64,000 bases of DNA from Mycolicibacterium arenosum (GTDB lineage Bacteria > Actinomycetota > Actinomycetes > Mycobacteriales > Mycobacteriaceae), in contig NZ_JANDBD010000017.1 of the NCBI RefSeq assembly GCF_024320865.1, forward strand, positions 62,001-126,000, written 5' to 3'. A program made the position numbers and the translations under genes. The notes beneath the pieces are model-generated. The model saw nothing but the letters and a program-made list of their open reading frames with translations. It was not told the origin of the DNA and made no database searches. This document shows positions 1 to 8,662 of this stretch, piece by piece (the stretch's first letter is position 1; every line of letters begins with the position of its first letter).

Positions 1-686
1 GATGTTCGTCGGCGGGTCTGGGGGAATCGGTTGGACCGGGTCCGAAGGTAGTCGTCGAGAACGTCGAGCAGCTCTGGGCCAATGGGGAGTCGGCGGTCCT
101 TGTTGCCCTTGCCTCGGACGTGCAGTATGGCGCCGTCATTGGTTCGGCGAATGTCGCCGACGTTGGCGTTCAGTAGCTCGTCGGCTCTGAGTCCGGCCAG
201 CAGTGAGGTGAAGACGATGGCGCGGTCACGCTCGGACCAGTCACTGGCACGGGTGGAACCGTGATCGGCGTCGATCGCTGCGACCAAATCAGTGACGGCG
301 CTGGCTGGGTAGCTTTTGGGTAGGGACTTTGGCACCTTGGGGCGGCCGATGAGCGGCATGGGGTTGGCGTCGAGCAACTCGGCGGTGAAGAGGAATGTGC
401 ACAGGGTGTTCCACGTCGACCAGCAGCGTCGGATCGACGCCGCCGAATGGGTCTCGGCGTAGGCAGCGAACGCCGAACGCATTCTGTCCTTTGTCAATTC
501 GTGGATGCAGAGGCCCGCGACGGCGTCGGTGGACCCCGCCATCAACACGGCGATCGCCTCGAAATCCTGGCGATAGGCTTTGGAGGTGTGGGGCGAGGGC
601 TTGCGGATGGCACGATCAGCCAGGAAGTCGGCGAACCACCCAGGGAGGGCGACTGCGGGCAGCTTCGGCGGAACTGATCCAGGCAC
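1..686 (-). CDS. Tyrosine recombinase (XerC/D-like integrase), 3' end beyond window
   Basis: Reading leftward from a GTG at 686 gives an open frame to the window edge, about 228 codons. The N-terminal part (LPGWFADFLADRAI, then HTSKAYRQDFEAIA) looks like the SAM-like core-binding domain of XerC/XerD recombinases. Further on, SLLAGLRADELLNANVGDI carries the first catalytic Arg, followed by HVRGKGNKDRRLPI, typical of the catalytic domain. The later catalytic H-x-x-R and Tyr lie outside the window, so activity cannot be judged. An in-frame stop at 699-701 bounds the start; GTG at 674 is an alternative. Such enzymes integrate or excise mobile DNA or resolve dimers. Its place beside a large accessory region suggests a mobility role, which is inference. 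Confidence 0.85.
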   Translation of the reverse strand, partial: MPGSVPPKLPAVALPGWFADFLADRAIRKPSPHTSKAYRQDFEAIAVLMAGSTDAVAGLCIHELTKDRMRSAFAAYAETHSAASIRRCWSTWNTLCTFLFTAELLDANPMPLIGRPKVPKSLPKSYPASAVTDLVAAIDADHGSTRASDWSERDRAIVFTSLLAGLRADELLNANVGDIRRTNDGAILHVRGKGNKDRRLPIGPELLDVLDDYLRTRSNRFPQTRRRT

Positions 687-790
687 CGACTCAGCATGTC
701 AGATGGATCGTGGATAACAGTCGTTATCCACGTTGAACTCATCAATGTTCATCAGCAGTTGACTTCGCCTCGGGGACCGGCCTGAGGTCG

Positions 791-825
791 ACCGTGAACC
801 GTGAACCGTGAACCGTGAACCGTGC
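791..825. repeat. Heptamer tandem repeat
   Basis: Five consecutive copies of the unit ACCGTGA (last copy ACCGTGC) lie between the recombinase start and the mmpL stop. The rest of 687-850 shows no gene. Heptamer repeats next to a recombinase can be binding sites or simple slippage products; nothing here decides which. Confidence 0.8.
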
Positions 826-850
826 ACCAGCAGCTGGGGGCACGGGCGGC

Positions 851-3748
851 TCATGCCCTGGGGGTGGGCTCGGGGTGTGTCGTCGGTCTTGGCCACGGTT
901 GTGACTTAGGTCGCGGCCGCGCACGCGTTGGCCACCAGAACCACTTGCTAAGCAAAGCCGCGATCGCCGGAGTCATGAACGCGCGCACGATCAAGGTGTC
1001 GAACAGCAGGCCAAGTCCGATGGTCGTGCCCACCTGCCCGATGACCGTTAAGCTGCTCACGGCCATCGACATCATGGTGAACGCGAAGACCAGGCCCGCC
1101 GACGTCACAACGGATCCTGTGCCACCCATGGATCTGATGATGCCCGTATTCAATCCGGCGTGGATCTCCTCCTTGAATCGGGAGACCAACAACAGGTTGT
1201 AGTCCGCACCGACCGCCAACAGGATGATCACCGACATCGCCAGCACCATCCAATGCAGCTCGGTGCCCAGGATGTACTGCCAGATCAGTACTGCCAGGCC
1301 GAACGACGCACCAAGGGACACCACCACCGTGCCCACGATCACGGCGGACGCGACCACCGCACGGGTGATGAGCAGCATGATGATGAAGATCAGCGCCAGC
1401 GACGCGATCCCGGCGATCAGCAGGTCGTAGGTATTGGCGTCGGCCATGTCCTTAAACGTCGCCGCGGTACCGGCGAGGTAGATCTTGGACCCCTCCAGCG
1501 GTGTGCCTTTGATCGCCTCCTTCGCAGCGTCCTTGATCGCGTCGATGCGTTCAATGCCCTCGGGTGACATAGGGTCGCCGTCGTGGCTGATGATGAATCG
1601 CACGGACTTGCCGTCCGGCGAGATGAAGTTCTTCATCCCGCGCTTGAAGTCCTCGTTGTCGAAGATCTCCGGAGGCAGGTAGAACGAGTCGTCGTTCATC
1701 GAGGCGTCGAACGCCTCGCCCATCGCCTCCGAATTCTCCTGGCCCTTGGCCATCTGATCCTGCATGCCCTTCTGAGTGGCGTACATCGTCAGCATCATCG
1801 TGCGCATGGTCTGCATCGTCTTGATCATCTCGGGCATGAGCGCCGTGAGTTGCGGCATCAACGCGTCGAGCTTCTTCATCTGGGGCAGCAGGTCCTGGAT
1901 GTCGTCGGTCAGCGTGTTGACGCCGTCGAGCGTGTCGAACACCGAGCGCAGCGCCCAGCACACCGGGATGTTGTAGCACTTCGGTTCCAAGTAGAAGTAG
2001 TTCCGGATCGGCCGGAAGAAGTCGTCGAAATTCGCGATGGCATCACGCAATTCGGCGGTGTTATTCGCCGTGTCTTCGAACTTGACGACCATGTTGCGGG
2101 TGACAGCCGCCATCTCGGCGGTGAGGCTCGACATCTTCTCCATCGTCGCGATGGTCTTCTGTATCTCGTCGGCCTGGACGAGCATGTCGGCCATGCGATC
2201 CTGCATGTACTTCTGGTTCATCTTCTGCGTCGTCCCCTGCATGCTGATCTGGAAGGGGATCGAGGTGTGCTCGATCGGCTTGCCCTCCGGACGCGTGATC
2301 GTCTGCACGCGGGCGATGCCCGGCACGCGGAACACGGCCTTGGCGATCTTGTCGATCACCAGGAAGTCGGCGGAGTTGCGGAGGTCGCGGTCGCTTTCGA
2401 TGAGCAGCAGTTCGGGATTCATCCGGGCCTGCGAGAAGTGTCGGTCTGCGGCGGCGTAGCCCTCCTGAGCCGGCACGTTCGTCGGGAGATAATTGCGATC
2501 GTTGTAATTGGTTCTGTATCCAGGAAGCGCCAGCAGGCCGACGAGTGCCAGTGCGATCGTGGCGATCAGGATCGGGCCCGGCCATCGCACGACTGCGGCG
2601 CCGACCTTGCGCCACCCTCGGGTGCGCAGGGCCCGCTTGGGCTCGAGTAGCCCGAACCGGCTGCCAATCGTCACCACGGCCGGGCCAAGCGTCAGCGCCG
2701 CGAGGACCACAACGACCATGCCGATCGCGAGCGGGACGCCGAGGGTCTGGAAGTAGGGCAATCGGGTGAAGCTCAGGCAGAAGGTGGCGCCCGCGATGGT
2801 CAGACCTGAGCCTAGCACGACGTGGGCAGTGCCGCCGAACATGGTGTAGTAGGCCGTTTCTCGGTCCTCGCCACCTTCGCGGGCTTCTTGATACCGACCG
2901 ATCAGGAAGATGGCGTAGTCCGTTGCCGCGGCGATCGCTAGAGTCACCAGCAAGTTGGTCGCGAAGGTCGAGAGTCCGATGATCTCCTGATAGCCGAGGA
3001 AGGCCACCACGCCGCGGGCTGCGCCCAGTTCGAGCACGACCATCAGGAGCACGACGAGGACCGTGACGATCGACCGGTAAACCAGCAACAGCAGCACGAC
3101 GATCACGGTGAAGGTGACTATCTCGATGAGCTGCATGCTGTCGTCGCCAGCGATGCGCTGATCGGCAGCCATGGCTGCCGGCCCGGTGACGTATGCCTTC
3201 ACACCGCTCGGCGGAGTGAGACCTTCGACGATCCTCTGCACTGCTTCGACGGACTCGTTGGCCAGTGCTTCGCCCTGGTTGCCCGCGAGATACACCTGGA
3301 CGTACGCGGCCTTGCCGTCGTTGCTCTGCGAGCCTGCCGCGGTCAACGGATCGCTCCAGTAGTCCTGCACGTGCTCAACGTGTTTCGGGTCGGCTTGAAG
3401 TTCGGCGACCATTGTGTTGTAGAACTGGTGCGCCTGGTCGCCGAGCGTGTTCTGGCCCTCCAACACGATCATCACCGAACTGTCGGACTTGAACTCCTGG
3501 AACGTGTCTCCGACGCGTTTCATCGCGATGACCGCCGGCGCATCATCGGGGCTCATCGACACCGACTGGAGTTTCCCGACCTCTTCGAGCTGCGGAACGG
3601 CGACGTTCAGAACGGCGATTGCCACGATCCAACCGAGGATCACCGGGATCGCGAGCCGTCGGATTACCCCGGAGGTGAAGGATCGTGTACCCGCGTGCTC
3701 TGCTGTTGTTGATTCCGCGGGCGCGGAACTTCGGAGCAGCCCGCTCAT
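851..3748 (-). CDS. MmpL-family RND transporter
   Basis: This 965-residue membrane protein has the MmpL layout: TM1 near residues 30-50, a periplasmic loop, a TM cluster near 205-380, a second large loop, and a second TM cluster near 750-930. The Asp-Tyr pairs of the proton relay are visible in ATDYAIFLIGRYQEA and GADYNLLLVSRFKEE. MmpL proteins export cell-envelope lipids or siderophores using proton motive force. Length is normal for the family. No recognisable MmpS partner lies upstream. Instead a 76-codon frame (3745-3975) ends in an ATGA overlap with this start, and a regulon-type box lies at 3987. The substrate cannot be told from sequence. Confidence 0.93.
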   Translation of the reverse strand: MSGLLRSSAPAESTTAEHAGTRSFTSGVIRRLAIPVILGWIVAIAVLNVAVPQLEEVGKLQSVSMSPDDAPAVIAMKRVGDTFQEFKSDSSVMIVLEGQNTLGDQAHQFYNTMVAELQADPKHVEHVQDYWSDPLTAAGSQSNDGKAAYVQVYLAGNQGEALANESVEAVQRIVEGLTPPSGVKAYVTGPAAMAADQRIAGDDSMQLIEIVTFTVIVVLLLLVYRSIVTVLVVLLMVVLELGAARGVVAFLGYQEIIGLSTFATNLLVTLAIAAATDYAIFLIGRYQEAREGGEDRETAYYTMFGGTAHVVLGSGLTIAGATFCLSFTRLPYFQTLGVPLAIGMVVVVLAALTLGPAVVTIGSRFGLLEPKRALRTRGWRKVGAAVVRWPGPILIATIALALVGLLALPGYRTNYNDRNYLPTNVPAQEGYAAADRHFSQARMNPELLLIESDRDLRNSADFLVIDKIAKAVFRVPGIARVQTITRPEGKPIEHTSIPFQISMQGTTQKMNQKYMQDRMADMLVQADEIQKTIATMEKMSSLTAEMAAVTRNMVVKFEDTANNTAELRDAIANFDDFFRPIRNYFYLEPKCYNIPVCWALRSVFDTLDGVNTLTDDIQDLLPQMKKLDALMPQLTALMPEMIKTMQTMRTMMLTMYATQKGMQDQMAKGQENSEAMGEAFDASMNDDSFYLPPEIFDNEDFKRGMKNFISPDGKSVRFIISHDGDPMSPEGIERIDAIKDAAKEAIKGTPLEGSKIYLAGTAATFKDMADANTYDLLIAGIASLALIFIIMLLITRAVVASAVIVGTVVVSLGASFGLAVLIWQYILGTELHWMVLAMSVIILLAVGADYNLLLVSRFKEEIHAGLNTGIIRSMGGTGSVVTSAGLVFAFTMMSMAVSSLTVIGQVGTTIGLGLLFDTLIVRAFMTPAIAALLSKWFWWPTRARPRPKSQPWPRPTTHPEPTPRA

Positions 3749-3975
3749 CGGTTCGTCATCGGACTGAAGGTGTAGGAGAACATGAAAGTGCAGGTCCTGT
3801 TATCCCGCGGCTTCGCACGCGACGGCAATTCTGCGTTCGACGGAGCCCACGTGGAGCCCGTCGACGTGCGGTCCGGAGGTATCTCCACCCCGCACCGATT
3901 GGACTGTGAGAGACCGCGCGCCCAATCAACGAGCCCGGTGGCATAGCACCGGTTGCCAGTCGGCGGCGATATCAT
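3745..3975 (-). CDS. Possible small leader ORF coupled to mmpL
   Basis: A 76-codon frame starts with ATG just downstream of the box at 3987-4007 and stops in a 4-base ATGA overlap with the mmpL start, the position usually held by mmpS. The peptide has no signal sequence or MmpS-like motif, and its Arg/Pro/Ser-rich composition looks weakly coding. It may be chance or an untranslated leader. The overlap is what makes it worth listing. Confidence 0.2.
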   Translation of the reverse strand: MISPPTGNRCYATGLVDWARGLSQSNRCGVEIPPDRTSTGSTWAPSNAELPSRAKPRDNRTCTFMFSYTFSPMTNR

Positions 3976-3986
3976 GAGGTGAGCTT

Positions 3987-4007
3987 AATACGTATTTAGT
4001 ACGTAGA
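3987..4007. promoter_or_regulatory. BlaI-type box, mmpL promoter region
   Basis: Two half-sites, AATACGTATT and AGTACGTAGA, lie side by side. The site is about 240 bases upstream of mmpL and immediately upstream of the small frame at 3745-3975. It is the leftmost copy of the repeated element found. To the right, 4008-4379 has no convincing gene and an AT content above its surroundings. Confidence 0.6.
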
Positions 4008-4379
4008 TGTGTGCTTGCCCGACCGCTCGACCATTTCCCGACACTGCATCGTTCGATGACGCGCTGCTTCACCGGTGGTGCGTTGGTCGTATTTGACAGT
4101 TGCAGGTGGCTGTGGCGGTTGCTCGGGCCGCTTGTGCTGAAAAACGTTCGTCATCTCTCGGTTTCAACGCATCGCGTCACTTCAACGCACAGTGCGGACC
4201 GCAACTACCTGTACGGACGAGTTGCGCAGAGAGTCAACAGGATTCGTGCGCAGCAGGCTATTATCGACCATCGCAGAAATACCCTGGACAGGACGGAGTC
4301 CGCTCATCGATGGTTGTCGTCACTCCACTTCCGACATTCAACATGTCTGGTGCCCGCGAACCTCGATGCTCGCCCAGGT

Positions 4380-4418
4380 GAGCCGGAGCAGGTGGGAACC
4401 ATTCACCTGCTCCGGCTC
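4380..4418. terminator. Strong hairpin in a gene-free stretch
   Basis: A perfect 15-base stem (gagccggagcaggtg at 4380-4394, its complement at 4404-4418) closes a 9-base loop. No T-run follows on either strand, as is common for mycobacterial terminators. It sits about 60 bases left of the box at 4476 and 340 bases beyond the copC stop, so it may end a short leftward transcript. Confidence 0.6.
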
Positions 4419-4468
4419 GGGTAGCCATGGGTGGGTGAGGGGATGAAGTCACCCGCCCAGGGCGTGGA
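4380..4468 (-). ncRNA. Candidate small RNA A
   Basis: Leftward from the box at 4476-4506 there is a good -10-like TAGAAT (on the minus strand, right after ...ACTCAG). A gene-free stretch of about 50 bases follows, then the 15-bp hairpin at 4380-4418. The unit is box, promoter, short body, terminator. Two other intergenic regions repeat it. No covariance or expression data are available, and the ends are estimates. Confidence 0.35.
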
Positions 4469-4475
4469 CGCATTC

Positions 4476-4506
4476 TACTGAGTTAGTACGTAGTTTATCT
4501 ACTAGT
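4476..4506. promoter_or_regulatory. BlaI-type box upstream of candidate sRNA A
   Basis: The core AGTTAGTACGTAGTTT is flanked by TACTGAG on the left and CTACTAGT on the right. The minus-strand reading ACTCAGTAGAAT closely parallels the ctaE promoter (ACTCAGTAGATC). No protein gene starts near it. The stretch 4507-4762 up to the copC stop holds nothing recognised. Confidence 0.6.
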
Positions 4507-4762
4507 CGTTTCAGGAGATGGTGTCGGATTCGTCGTCGGCACCGAACCGTGGGTGCAGGTGGCACCGGCGTCGTCGATTACCGGAACGTGTCGCGAACCT
4601 GGCGGTGAGTCTGGGCTAGACGCTGATCGCGCTGCGAGTGCGGCCGGCGCTCGATGTAAGCGATCTACCTGCAAACCACGGCAGCATCGGCCGACTCGCG
4701 AAGCGAGGAGAGCCTGGCCACCCGGAGCCTGGTCTCGCCACCGCGCCTCCTTAGAGCAGGGC

Positions 4763-5380
4763 TCAGCGCGCATCCGTTTCATCGCCGGATGCTGGCACAT
4801 CCGCGGGAGGGGGCTCATTGCCAGGAGTCCTTCGTCGGTGCTTCCTCGATTGCCAGAAAACGATGACACCGGCGAGGGTCAAGCCCGCGGCAGCCGCGGT
4901 GAGGATCGACGTTTTGGTGTCCGATCCCTCGGAAAAGGTCGGCTGGGGTTGCGCCGCAGCGGTGCTAGACGGGACTGCACCGGGCGTGGACGGCTGGGAC
5001 GTATCTCGAGGACTGCCCACGATGGTGAAGGTGTAGGAGCCCGATACCGGGTGGCCATCCGCTGAGATGACGCGGTATCCGACGGTGTACACGCCATCAC
5101 CGGGACGGTCCACGGGGGCTGTGAGGCGCGGGCCTTCGACTTGAGGAGACGCGGACACCCGGTTGCGGCCGTCAGCGCCGTTGACGACGATGTTGGCGAA
5201 CGCCGGGTTGATGTCTTCGGTGAAAGTCAGCACGACGTCGTTCAGTGGCGCCGTCACCCTTGCGCCTTGAGAGGGATCGGAACTGGCAAGCGCAGTGTGA
5301 GCCGCGGCGATCCCCGCCCCCGATAGCGAGAATGCCAGCGCGATCAAGGCCGCCGAGATGATGCGCGCTGATGGCTTCAT
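4763..5380 (-). CDS. copC: CopC-domain copper-binding protein with C-terminal membrane anchor
   Basis: The 205-residue product has a signal peptide (about residues 1-27). Processing would leave an N-terminal HTALASSDP, the His that begins the Cu(II) site of CopC proteins. The beta-sandwich runs to about residue 125 (LTFTEDINP, YTVGYRVISADGHPVSGSYTF). A Pro/Ser/Thr linker follows, then one TM helix near 160-180 and a charged tail. CopC binds copper in the periplasm and usually works with CopD; a CopD-CtaG fusion lies at 33.4 kb. A box sits about 90 bases upstream of the ATG. The tail anchor is the common actinobacterial form. Confidence 0.9.
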   Translation of the reverse strand: MKPSARIISAALIALAFSLSGAGIAAAHTALASSDPSQGARVTAPLNDVVLTFTEDINPAFANIVVNGADGRNRVSASPQVEGPRLTAPVDRPGDGVYTVGYRVISADGHPVSGSYTFTIVGSPRDTSQPSTPGAVPSSTAAAQPQPTFSEGSDTKTSILTAAAAGLTLAGVIVFWQSRKHRRRTPGNEPPPADVPASGDETDAR

Positions 5381-5465
5381 GGTCCTCTTTCGTTCGCATC
5401 CGTGGTGTGTGGCGCACCGCGGGGTTTGCAGTCGAGTGTATGTTTCGGTCTGCGAGGTGCGGGGC

Positions 5466-5483
5466 TGGTACGTACGTAGCTGA
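5466..5483. promoter_or_regulatory. BlaI-type box between copC and the 5600 operon
   Basis: TGGTACGTACGTAGCTGA contains the core TACGTACGTAG. It lies about 90 bases before copC (leftward) and 120 bases before the small membrane gene at 5600 (rightward), so it could serve both divergent units. Confidence 0.65.
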
Positions 5484-5599
5484 ATGGTATGTGCGATCGC
5501 GGTGAACCGTCGGTGACAGACAGGGGGTCGTGCGATGTCGGTAGCTCGACCGGTGCGTCGAAGCTCGATTGGACGTCCCTCTGGCGAGGGTGAACGTGG

Positions 5600-5794
5600 A
5601 TGAGAGCGCTTTATTCGGGCGATGTGACCGTTGTAGCCACAGATGTGGGGTTGTGGATGTCGTTGCCTAGTTTCGGGCCCGCGTTTTTGGTGGTTGGCGT
5701 GGTGCTCTACGTGATCCGCCGGGATCGGCGCGCCAACCCCGATGATCCCGACTCTGTAGAAGAGTTGCCCGCGGGAAAGAACGAAGTTGAATGA
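5600..5794 (+). CDS. Small single-pass membrane protein
   Basis: The 64-residue product has one hydrophobic segment near residues 22-38 (FGPAFLVVGVVLYVI), followed by a basic stop-transfer (RRDRR) and an acidic tail. Its stop overlaps the next gene's ATG (ATGA), which supports it as the first gene of a three-gene coupled unit running to 7609. No family is recognised. The context (CopC, oxidase subunit III, cupredoxin-like lipoprotein) suggests a role in copper or oxidase assembly; this is inference. Confidence 0.6.
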   Translation: MRALYSGDVTVVATDVGLWMSLPSFGPAFLVVGVVLYVIRRDRRANPDDPDSVEELPAGKNEVE

Positions 5795-6242
5795 GTACAG
5801 ATTGGCGGCGCGTCGGCGCTCTGGCGGTGGCCGTTTTCATCGTCGTCCTGGTCGGATGCGGTCCGCCTGCTGACCCGACCGAGTCCTCGGCCCCGCGGGC
5901 ATCGCGCGCAACCTCCGCGCCGTCCGTTCCATCTCAGTCACCGCCGGTCACGTCGCCATCCCCTGCGGCCGCCGACGCCACGGTTGTCGATGTCACCATC
6001 GTCGGGGGGTGGTCACGCCCATGAACGGGCAGGCGCAGGGCAAGGTCGGCAAGCCGATCGTCCTGAGGGTCGGCAGCGACGTTCCCGATTCGCTGCACGT
6101 CCATTCGGTGCCGGAGCACACTTTTCGGGTCGAGCCTCGTCCGGAGCAGGAGTTCGAGTTCACGGTCGATGTGCCCGGCCAGGTCGACGTCGAGTTGCAC
6201 GATCTCAATCGCACGGTCGTGACGATCCGAGTTCGGCCGTGA
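5791..6242 (+). pseudogene. Cupredoxin-like lipoprotein gene with a -1 frameshift
   Basis: The first frame (5791-6024) encodes a lipoprotein signal (AVFIVVLVGCGPP, lipobox Cys near residue 24), a Ser/Pro/Thr linker and the start of a beta domain (VVDVTIVGG). The frame beginning near 6009 continues naturally (VVTPMNGQAQGKVGKPIVLR, SLHVHSVPEHTFRVEP, VELHDLNRTVVTIRV) and ends at 6242. The break falls in the six-G run at 6004-6009; a seventh G restores one product of about 150 residues. Its His residues and beta pattern suggest a cupredoxin-like metal-binding domain. The ATGA entry and GTGA exit overlaps show it belongs to a coupled operon. It may be intact in the organism if a base was missed. 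Confidence 0.75.
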
Positions 6243-7609
6243 CCTCCGGGGTGAGCGCGCAGGTCCTCGCGCACGGCGTCGGCGGTTCGACCGACCTTCC
6301 CGTTCCCTTGTCGTTCGCGCTGATCGGGGCGGCGTGGGCGTTGACGGTGACATTCGCCGTGGTCGCATTGGCCTGGAAGACACCGCGTTTCGATCCGGAC
6401 AAACCTGGCCGCGACCTTCCGATCTGGGTCACCCGTGCGGTGGACTCCCCGGTACTGCGCTGGACGCTGTCGCTGGCCGCGTACCTCTTCGCGGTGTGGG
6501 TGGCGGTCGCGGCAGTCTTCGGACCATCCGGCAGCGACAACGCGCTGCCGGGGGTGTTCTACGTGCTGCTCTGGGTCGGCTTGGTGGCGGTGTCGGTGCT
6601 CGTGGGCCCGGTGTGGCGCGTCATCTCCCCTGTACGCACGCTGTGGCGATTGCTTGGGATGACACGTTGGGAGACTGCCGACCGATCGACATTGCGCAGG
6701 TATCCGATGACATGGGGGTACTGGCCGGCGGCGTTCGGTCTGCTGGCCTTCGTCTGGCTCGAACTGGCCAGCCCGGACGCCGGCTCGCTGGCGGCGATCA
6801 ATTCGTGGTTGTTCGTCTATACCGTCCTGATGTTGTTGGGCGCGTTCGTGTTCGGTTCACAGTGGTTCGCCCGCGCCGATCCGTTCGAGGTGTACAGTCT
6901 CGCCGTATCGCGGCTCGCGCCGTTTAGGCGCAACCCGGAGACCGGCCGCATCACGGCGATCAACCCCATGGATCATCTGCCGACCATGCCCGTGCGTCCC
7001 GGGGTTGTGGCGGTTCTCGCGGTTCTGCTCGGGTCCACGGCCTTCGACAGTTTTTCGCAATCGCCCGTGTTCCGTGACTTCGTCGATCGGCATTCCGCGT
7101 CGTTGCCGGTGCTCAGTGAGGCCTGGGCGGCGTCGCTGCTTCGAACTGTCGGGTTGGTCGTCTTCGTATCCGTTGTCGGGGTGACCTTCTGGGCCGCTGC
7201 GAGGGCTACCGGCGGGGTGAACGCGGATGTACGTCGGCGACTGCCCGGCGAACTGGCGCACTCGTTGATCCCGATCGTCGTCGGTTACATCTTCGCTCAC
7301 TATCTGTCCTATCTGGTGGAGCGCGGGCAGGAGACGATGGTGCGGTTGGGCGACCCGCTCGGACGTGGGTGGCACCTATTCGGGTTGGATTCCACCGACG
7401 TGGTGTACGTGCTGTCGCAGAACCCATCCGTGCTGTGGACGATCAAGGTGTCATGCGTGGTGATCGGCCACATCGTCGCAGTCATCGCCGCGCACGATCG
7501 AGCACTTCGGCTGTTGCCGCGGCGTAATCAGATCAGTGGACAGCTGGCGATGATGCTGACCATGGTCGGCTACACCTTCACCGGGTTGTACCTGTTGTTC
7601 GGCGGCTGA
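6239..7609 (+). CDS. Polytopic membrane protein of unknown function
   Basis: Starting at the GTG that overlaps the previous stop (GTGA), the product is about 456 residues with roughly ten to twelve TM helices: residues 20-45, then pairs through 75-130, 165-220, 255-275, 300-320 and the last near 435-455. I see no known catalytic motif, although several His are near helices (IVVGYIFAHYLSYLVERGQ). Operon position behind a single-pass protein and a cupredoxin-like lipoprotein suggests a copper or cytochrome-oxidase role, by context only. An in-frame extension reaches back to 5984 but would overlap the lipoprotein gene and is rejected. Confidence 0.75.
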   Translation: MTSGVSAQVLAHGVGGSTDLPVPLSFALIGAAWALTVTFAVVALAWKTPRFDPDKPGRDLPIWVTRAVDSPVLRWTLSLAAYLFAVWVAVAAVFGPSGSDNALPGVFYVLLWVGLVAVSVLVGPVWRVISPVRTLWRLLGMTRWETADRSTLRRYPMTWGYWPAAFGLLAFVWLELASPDAGSLAAINSWLFVYTVLMLLGAFVFGSQWFARADPFEVYSLAVSRLAPFRRNPETGRITAINPMDHLPTMPVRPGVVAVLAVLLGSTAFDSFSQSPVFRDFVDRHSASLPVLSEAWAASLLRTVGLVVFVSVVGVTFWAAARATGGVNADVRRRLPGELAHSLIPIVVGYIFAHYLSYLVERGQETMVRLGDPLGRGWHLFGLDSTDVVYVLSQNPSVLWTIKVSCVVIGHIVAVIAAHDRALRLLPRRNQISGQLAMMLTMVGYTFTGLYLLFGG

Positions 7610-7631
7610 CGACGATTCGCGCAGCTCAAGG

Positions 7632-7991
7632 TCAAGGACTCCGTTCAAGGCCGTGGCGGGCAGGCCCGCGCGCTCGCAGCAGGATGACTGCGATTGAGAC
7701 CAGAGCGATGACGGCGCCGGCCAGGATCCACAGCGCCGGGCTGGTGCCCTCGGGTTGCTGCCCGCTGTGCGTGTCGTCGTAGGAGTGCTTGGTCGGTGTG
7801 GGGGCGCCGGGGCTCGGCGAGGTTGGTGTCGAGCTGGCCTCCGCCGACGACGGCTCGGCGTAGACAGACGCTGCCGATATCGAGGCGATTCCGACGAGCA
7901 CGGCGACGAACGCGAACACGACTGCCCCAACGGTCAGACGCCTGCGGTCCTGCCGGAGTGGTCGGCGGGAAGGCGGCGTAACCCGGGTCAT
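7632..7991 (-). CDS. Small two-helix membrane protein coupled to ctaE
   Basis: The 119-residue product starts at an ATG overlapping the ctaE stop (ATGA at 7988-7991). It has TM segments near residues 18-42 and 84-104, joined by a Ser/Thr/Pro-rich extracytoplasmic stretch. No family is recognised. Strict coupling to oxidase subunit III suggests a small accessory subunit or assembly factor of this oxidase. Confidence 0.65.
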   Translation of the reverse strand: MTRVTPPSRRPLRQDRRRLTVGAVVFAFVAVLVGIASISAASVYAEPSSAEASSTPTSPSPGAPTPTKHSYDDTHSGQQPEGTSPALWILAGAVIALVSIAVILLRARGPARHGLERSP

Positions 7992-8581
7992 CGCACGAAG
8001 TAGATGACGGCGAACAGTGCGATCCACACGATATCGACGAAATGCCAGTAGTAGGACACCACTATGGCGGCCGTCGCTTGGGCCGGGGTGAACTTGCTCA
8101 TGCGCGTACGCATGAGCAACAGGATGAATGCGACGAGTCCGCCGATGACGTGCAGACCGTGAAAGCCGGTGGCGAGGTAGAACACCGAGCCGTAGGCACT
8201 GCTGGAGATGGTGGTGCCCTCACGCACCAGGCTGATGTACTCGTAACCCTGTCCGAGAACGAAGAACAGCCCCATGACGAATGTGACGACGTACCAGCGG
8301 CGCAGGCCGTACACATCGCCGCGTTCTGCGGCGAATACACCCATCTGACAGGTGAAAGATGACGCGATGAGGACCAACGTCACCGGCACCGCGAGCGCCA
8401 GGTTCAGCTCTGTGGGAGGTGGCGGCCACTCGTCCGCTTGGGCGCGCGCGGTGAAGTACATCGCGAACAAGCCGGCGAAGAACATCAGCTCGCTGGACAG
8501 CCACACGATCGTCCCGACGGCGACCATGTTCGGTCGATTCAGTGAATGCACGCGCGCCGTGATGGCGGTGCCACTTGTCAT
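7988..8581 (-). CDS. ctaE: Cytochrome c oxidase subunit III
   Basis: The 197-residue product has five or six TM helices and family signatures: WLSSELMFFAGLFAMYFTAR near residues 28-47, LGQGYEY near 108, the GFHGLHVIGG motif near 138-147, and a C-terminal SYYWHFVDIVWIALF. The length matches actinobacterial CtaE. It belongs to the aa3 haem-copper oxidase whose subunit I may be the ctaD at 21.6 kb. No subunit II gene is in the window. In most mycobacteria ctaE is followed by qcrCAB; here it is not, so this looks like a second, separately placed copy. The box at 8615-8662 overlaps the likely promoter. Confidence 0.95.
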   Translation of the reverse strand: MTSGTAITARVHSLNRPNMVAVGTIVWLSSELMFFAGLFAMYFTARAQADEWPPPPTELNLALAVPVTLVLIASSFTCQMGVFAAERGDVYGLRRWYVVTFVMGLFFVLGQGYEYISLVREGTTISSSAYGSVFYLATGFHGLHVIGGLVAFILLLMRTRMSKFTPAQATAAIVVSYYWHFVDIVWIALFAVIYFVR

Positions 8582-8614
8582 GTCGTCCCTCGTCGAGCCA
8601 CGTTCACCGGAGAT

Positions 8615-8662
8615 CTACTGAGTCACTACCTACTATCACATATAGTAGAACGTCACTACGAG
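8615..8662. promoter_or_regulatory. BlaI-type box upstream of ctaE
   Basis: The palindrome TACTATcacatATAGTA (8631-8647) is the most MecI/BlaI-like copy in the window. Further half-sites lie at each side (CTACTGAGTCACTACC on the left and GTCACTACG on the right). It is 35-80 bases upstream of the ctaE ATG, on or near the promoter. Confidence 0.75.

Noticed and set aside
791..825. CRISPR array
   Set aside because: The repeats are head-to-tail heptamers without spacers.
1583..2650. A 355-codon plus-strand frame
   Set aside because: It is antisense to mmpL and Arg/His/Leu-rich, as expected from a shadow of a high-GC gene.
3745..3975. mmpS partner of mmpL
   Set aside because: The frame is in the right place but lacks a TM start and the conserved C-terminal region of MmpS proteins.
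4011..4424. A 137-codon frame between mmpL and copC
   Set aside because: It crosses the strong hairpin at 4380, has no Shine-Dalgarno, and its composition is not protein-like.
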